From positions 62,001 through 126,000 of the forward strand of contig NZ_VORW01000003.1 in NCBI RefSeq assembly GCF_007997215.1: 64,000 bases of DNA. The letters are read 5' to 3'. This DNA comes from Algoriphagus aquimarinus. Lineage in GTDB: Bacteria; Bacteroidota; Bacteroidia; Cytophagales; Cyclobacteriaceae. The translations under genes were made by a program, and so were the position numbers. Below the pieces are notes generated by a model that saw only the letters and a program-made list of their open reading frames with translations, did not search any database and was not told the DNA's origin. Below, piece by piece: positions 62,601-64,000 of this stretch. How positions within the stretch are numbered: the stretch's first letter is position 1; the number at the start of each line of letters is the position of its first letter.

Positions 62601-63683
62601 CTAGTCCAAGCGTTCGATAACTTTCTTGTCGATATAGTTCGAGTTGAGCAGGCTCAAAGCACCCATATATTTCATGTCGAAATTCAGTGTATCTCCCACC
62701 TTGTAGTTGTTAGGATTTTCCCCCAGATTGATGATCAACATATCAGAACTACCTCCAAGAATCTCATATTTTTCATCGCTTGGAATCAGATATTTTGGAT
62801 CTACGTCTAACAACCCAATGTCTATAATTGCCCTAAAAGAGCTCTTTCCATAAAGGGATTCATCGATCTCCAAAGTTTCTCCTTGTGGGTTAGCGGCCAG
62901 ATTACCAACGGGTAAAAGTGGCTTTTCCTGCATTTCTATGATCTCAGCATGCAATTCAAACACATCTCCATTCATGCCTTTAATCACTTTTTCCTCAAAC
63001 AAATCAAGGCCGAAATACAAGGTTTCTCCTACTCGAAAATGATTGATTCCTTTAGGCAATTGTTGAGTCAACATCAATGGAATCGTCACTGAAGTTCCAG
63101 CAGAAACCCAAGGGATTTTCTTGTTGAATTTAAGCTCTATTATTTGCTTGTAAAGTGAGAGCTGAATGAGTTTATCTGTAGATGGCATCACCCCATTTAG
63201 GCAGTTCAAATTAGTACCCAGACCAATCACTTCTATGCTTGGTAGCTGGAAGATTTGGGAATAAAATTCCACCAATTGCTCTCCCATTACACCTTCGCGA
63301 AGATCGCCAGTCTCGACCATAATGATGATCTTATGCTTCTTGCCCTGCTCCACAGCTTCTCGACTGATCCATTTGATGGTCTCCAACTCGCTATTCAGAC
63401 TCACGTCAGCGAATTGAACCATTTTGCCCACATTTCTTTTGGAAACAGGCTTAATGTATACAGTTTGGATTTCAGGCTTAAGGGATTTGACCATAGCCAA
63501 ATTCGAGATTCGACTATCATGAACTTCCTTTACACCAAGATTGATAAGCTCTTGCAAAAAAAGTCTGTTACCACACAGTAGTTTAGACACAACTCCCCAA
63601 GTCACATCATTATCTGTAAAGGTCTTCTTGAGAAACTCATAGTTTTCCTTGAGCTTAGCTCTATTTAATGTCAGATAAGCCAT
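62601..63683 (-). CDS. alanine/ornithine racemase family PLP enzyme
   Basis: A 360-residue fold-III PLP enzyme of the alanine/ornithine racemase group. The PLP lysine is probably Lys34 in WGVVSKLLCGN, and the beta-barrel continues with KEVHDSRISNLAMVKSL, IIIMVETGDLREGV (near 123-136) and GLGTNLNCL (near 152-160), then a C-terminal beta domain (about 245-360). The usual AVVKANAYG of alanine racemases is absent, so ornithine or another amino acid is more likely than alanine. A GNAT gene ends 1 base upstream, so the two are co-transcribed. Substrate not established. Confidence 0.82.
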   Translation of the reverse strand: MAYLTLNRAKLKENYEFLKKTFTDNDVTWGVVSKLLCGNRLFLQELINLGVKEVHDSRISNLAMVKSLKPEIQTVYIKPVSKRNVGKMVQFADVSLNSELETIKWISREAVEQGKKHKIIIMVETGDLREGVMGEQLVEFYSQIFQLPSIEVIGLGTNLNCLNGVMPSTDKLIQLSLYKQIIELKFNKKIPWVSAGTSVTIPLMLTQQLPKGINHFRVGETLYFGLDLFEEKVIKGMNGDVFELHAEIIEMQEKPLLPVGNLAANPQGETLEIDESLYGKSSFRAIIDIGLLDVDPKYLIPSDEKYEILGGSSDMLIINLGENPNNYKVGDTLNFDMKYMGALSLLNSNYIDKKVIERLD

Positions 63684-63684
63684 T

Positions 63685-64000
63685 TTACTTAGTCAACCTC
63701 ATTTCAAGGTATTTGTTGGTAAAGCCGATTCGTTCGTAAAGTTTCTTAGCAGGATTATCTGGCTCTACGTGCAATGCAATAGATCCATTGGCCATTTTGA
63801 TAGCCATTTCCATGATTTCCCCACCAATGCCTTTACCTCTTTGATCTGCATCTACGGCGATATAAACCAAGATATTCTCGGGGATATAGCCAGACATACC
63901 AGTCTTATTCATGATAAGCGCACCGAGAATTTTTCCATTCTCACGAGCCATCACTACAAAACCTCCTGCGTGCATACTTTGATCCAAGGCATAATCCAGA
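63685..64000 (-). CDS. GNAT family N-acetyltransferase, C-terminal part (partial)
   Basis: The frame is open to the right edge of the window, so the N-terminus is missing. About 105 residues are seen. The acetyl-CoA motif A is ILVYIAVDADQRGKGIG followed by GEIMEMAIKMA, and LHVEPDNPAKKLYERIGF is motif B. This is a clear GNAT domain; the acceptor substrate is unknown. It ends 1 base before the Ala/Orn-racemase start, which suggests the two work on the same amino-acid-like compound; that is inference. Confidence 0.85.
   Translation of the reverse strand, partial: LDYALDQSMHAGGFVVMARENGKILGALIMNKTGMSGYIPENILVYIAVDADQRGKGIGGEIMEMAIKMANGSIALHVEPDNPAKKLYERIGFTNKYLEMRLTK

Noticed and set aside
1..64000. 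CRISPR array, prophage, transposon or integron
   Set aside because: No regularly spaced direct repeats of 20-40 bases, no integrase or transposase motif and no attachment-like duplication next to the tRNA genes were seen.

Overview
The window looks like a chromosomal stretch of a Bacteroidota bacterium of the order Cytophagales, most likely a Cyclobacteriaceae/Algoriphagus-like organism. The grounds are the alternative complex III plus aa3-oxidase cluster with Bacteroidota gene order, promoters of the Bacteroidota type (TTG, about 19 nt, TAnnTTTG), moderate-to-low GC, abundant SPII lipoproteins and outer-membrane barrels, and protein families typical of marine Cytophagales. No phage, integrase, transposase or CRISPR array was seen. 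This placement is inferred from gene content only.

Region 1 (1-5948, minus): the N-terminal 732 residues of a large secreted beta-rich protein that runs off the left edge, then a very large NtrY-like membrane histidine kinase. Region 2 (6005-22686, minus): a respiratory superoperon read right to left: actA-actB-actC-actD-actE-actF (alternative complex III), ctaC-ctaD (aa3 oxidase), ctaA-ctaB (heme A synthesis), two subunit-III proteins, subunit IV, then after an internal terminator-like hairpin a SCO copper chaperone, a DUF420 protein and a small CxxC membrane protein. A consensus promoter sits just before actA. Together these genes encode a menaquinol-to-oxygen electron path and its assembly factors.

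Region 3 (22687-38539): tRNA-Cys, a lipoprotein beta-propeller, an outer-membrane barrel, ribosomal protein S1, a GH30 glycosidase, PlsC acyltransferase, a polytopic membrane protein, a cystathionine beta-synthase-type enzyme, an ABC exporter pair, pyrB-pyrR, an unknown secreted protein and an EVE-domain protein. Region 4 (38733-47953): PolX with an altered polymerase site, a small membrane protein, ClpC, a WbqC-family protein, TsaC-type protein and Nudix on minus, then mltG, a thioesterase and a YihY/BrkB membrane protein on plus.

Region 5 (48226-50674): tRNA-Ser, followed by an AT-rich four-gene block: a lone receiver, a degenerate HATPase-like protein, an Hpt-like protein and a receiver-LytTR regulator, with no recognisable kinase dimerisation domain. 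This is the most unusual part of the window. Region 6 (50774-64000): a methyltransferase, a secreted nuclease, DinB, an SGNH hydrolase, a 1001-residue heme-binding lipoprotein, a sulfotransferase-like protein, an apparently intact subclass B1 metallo-beta-lactamase, an SDR, a GH10 xylanase, a 5'-truncated diheme cytochrome remnant, an outer-membrane barrel, an Ala/Orn-racemase-family enzyme and a GNAT acetyltransferase cut by the right edge. Short palindromic repeats recur in several intergenic gaps.
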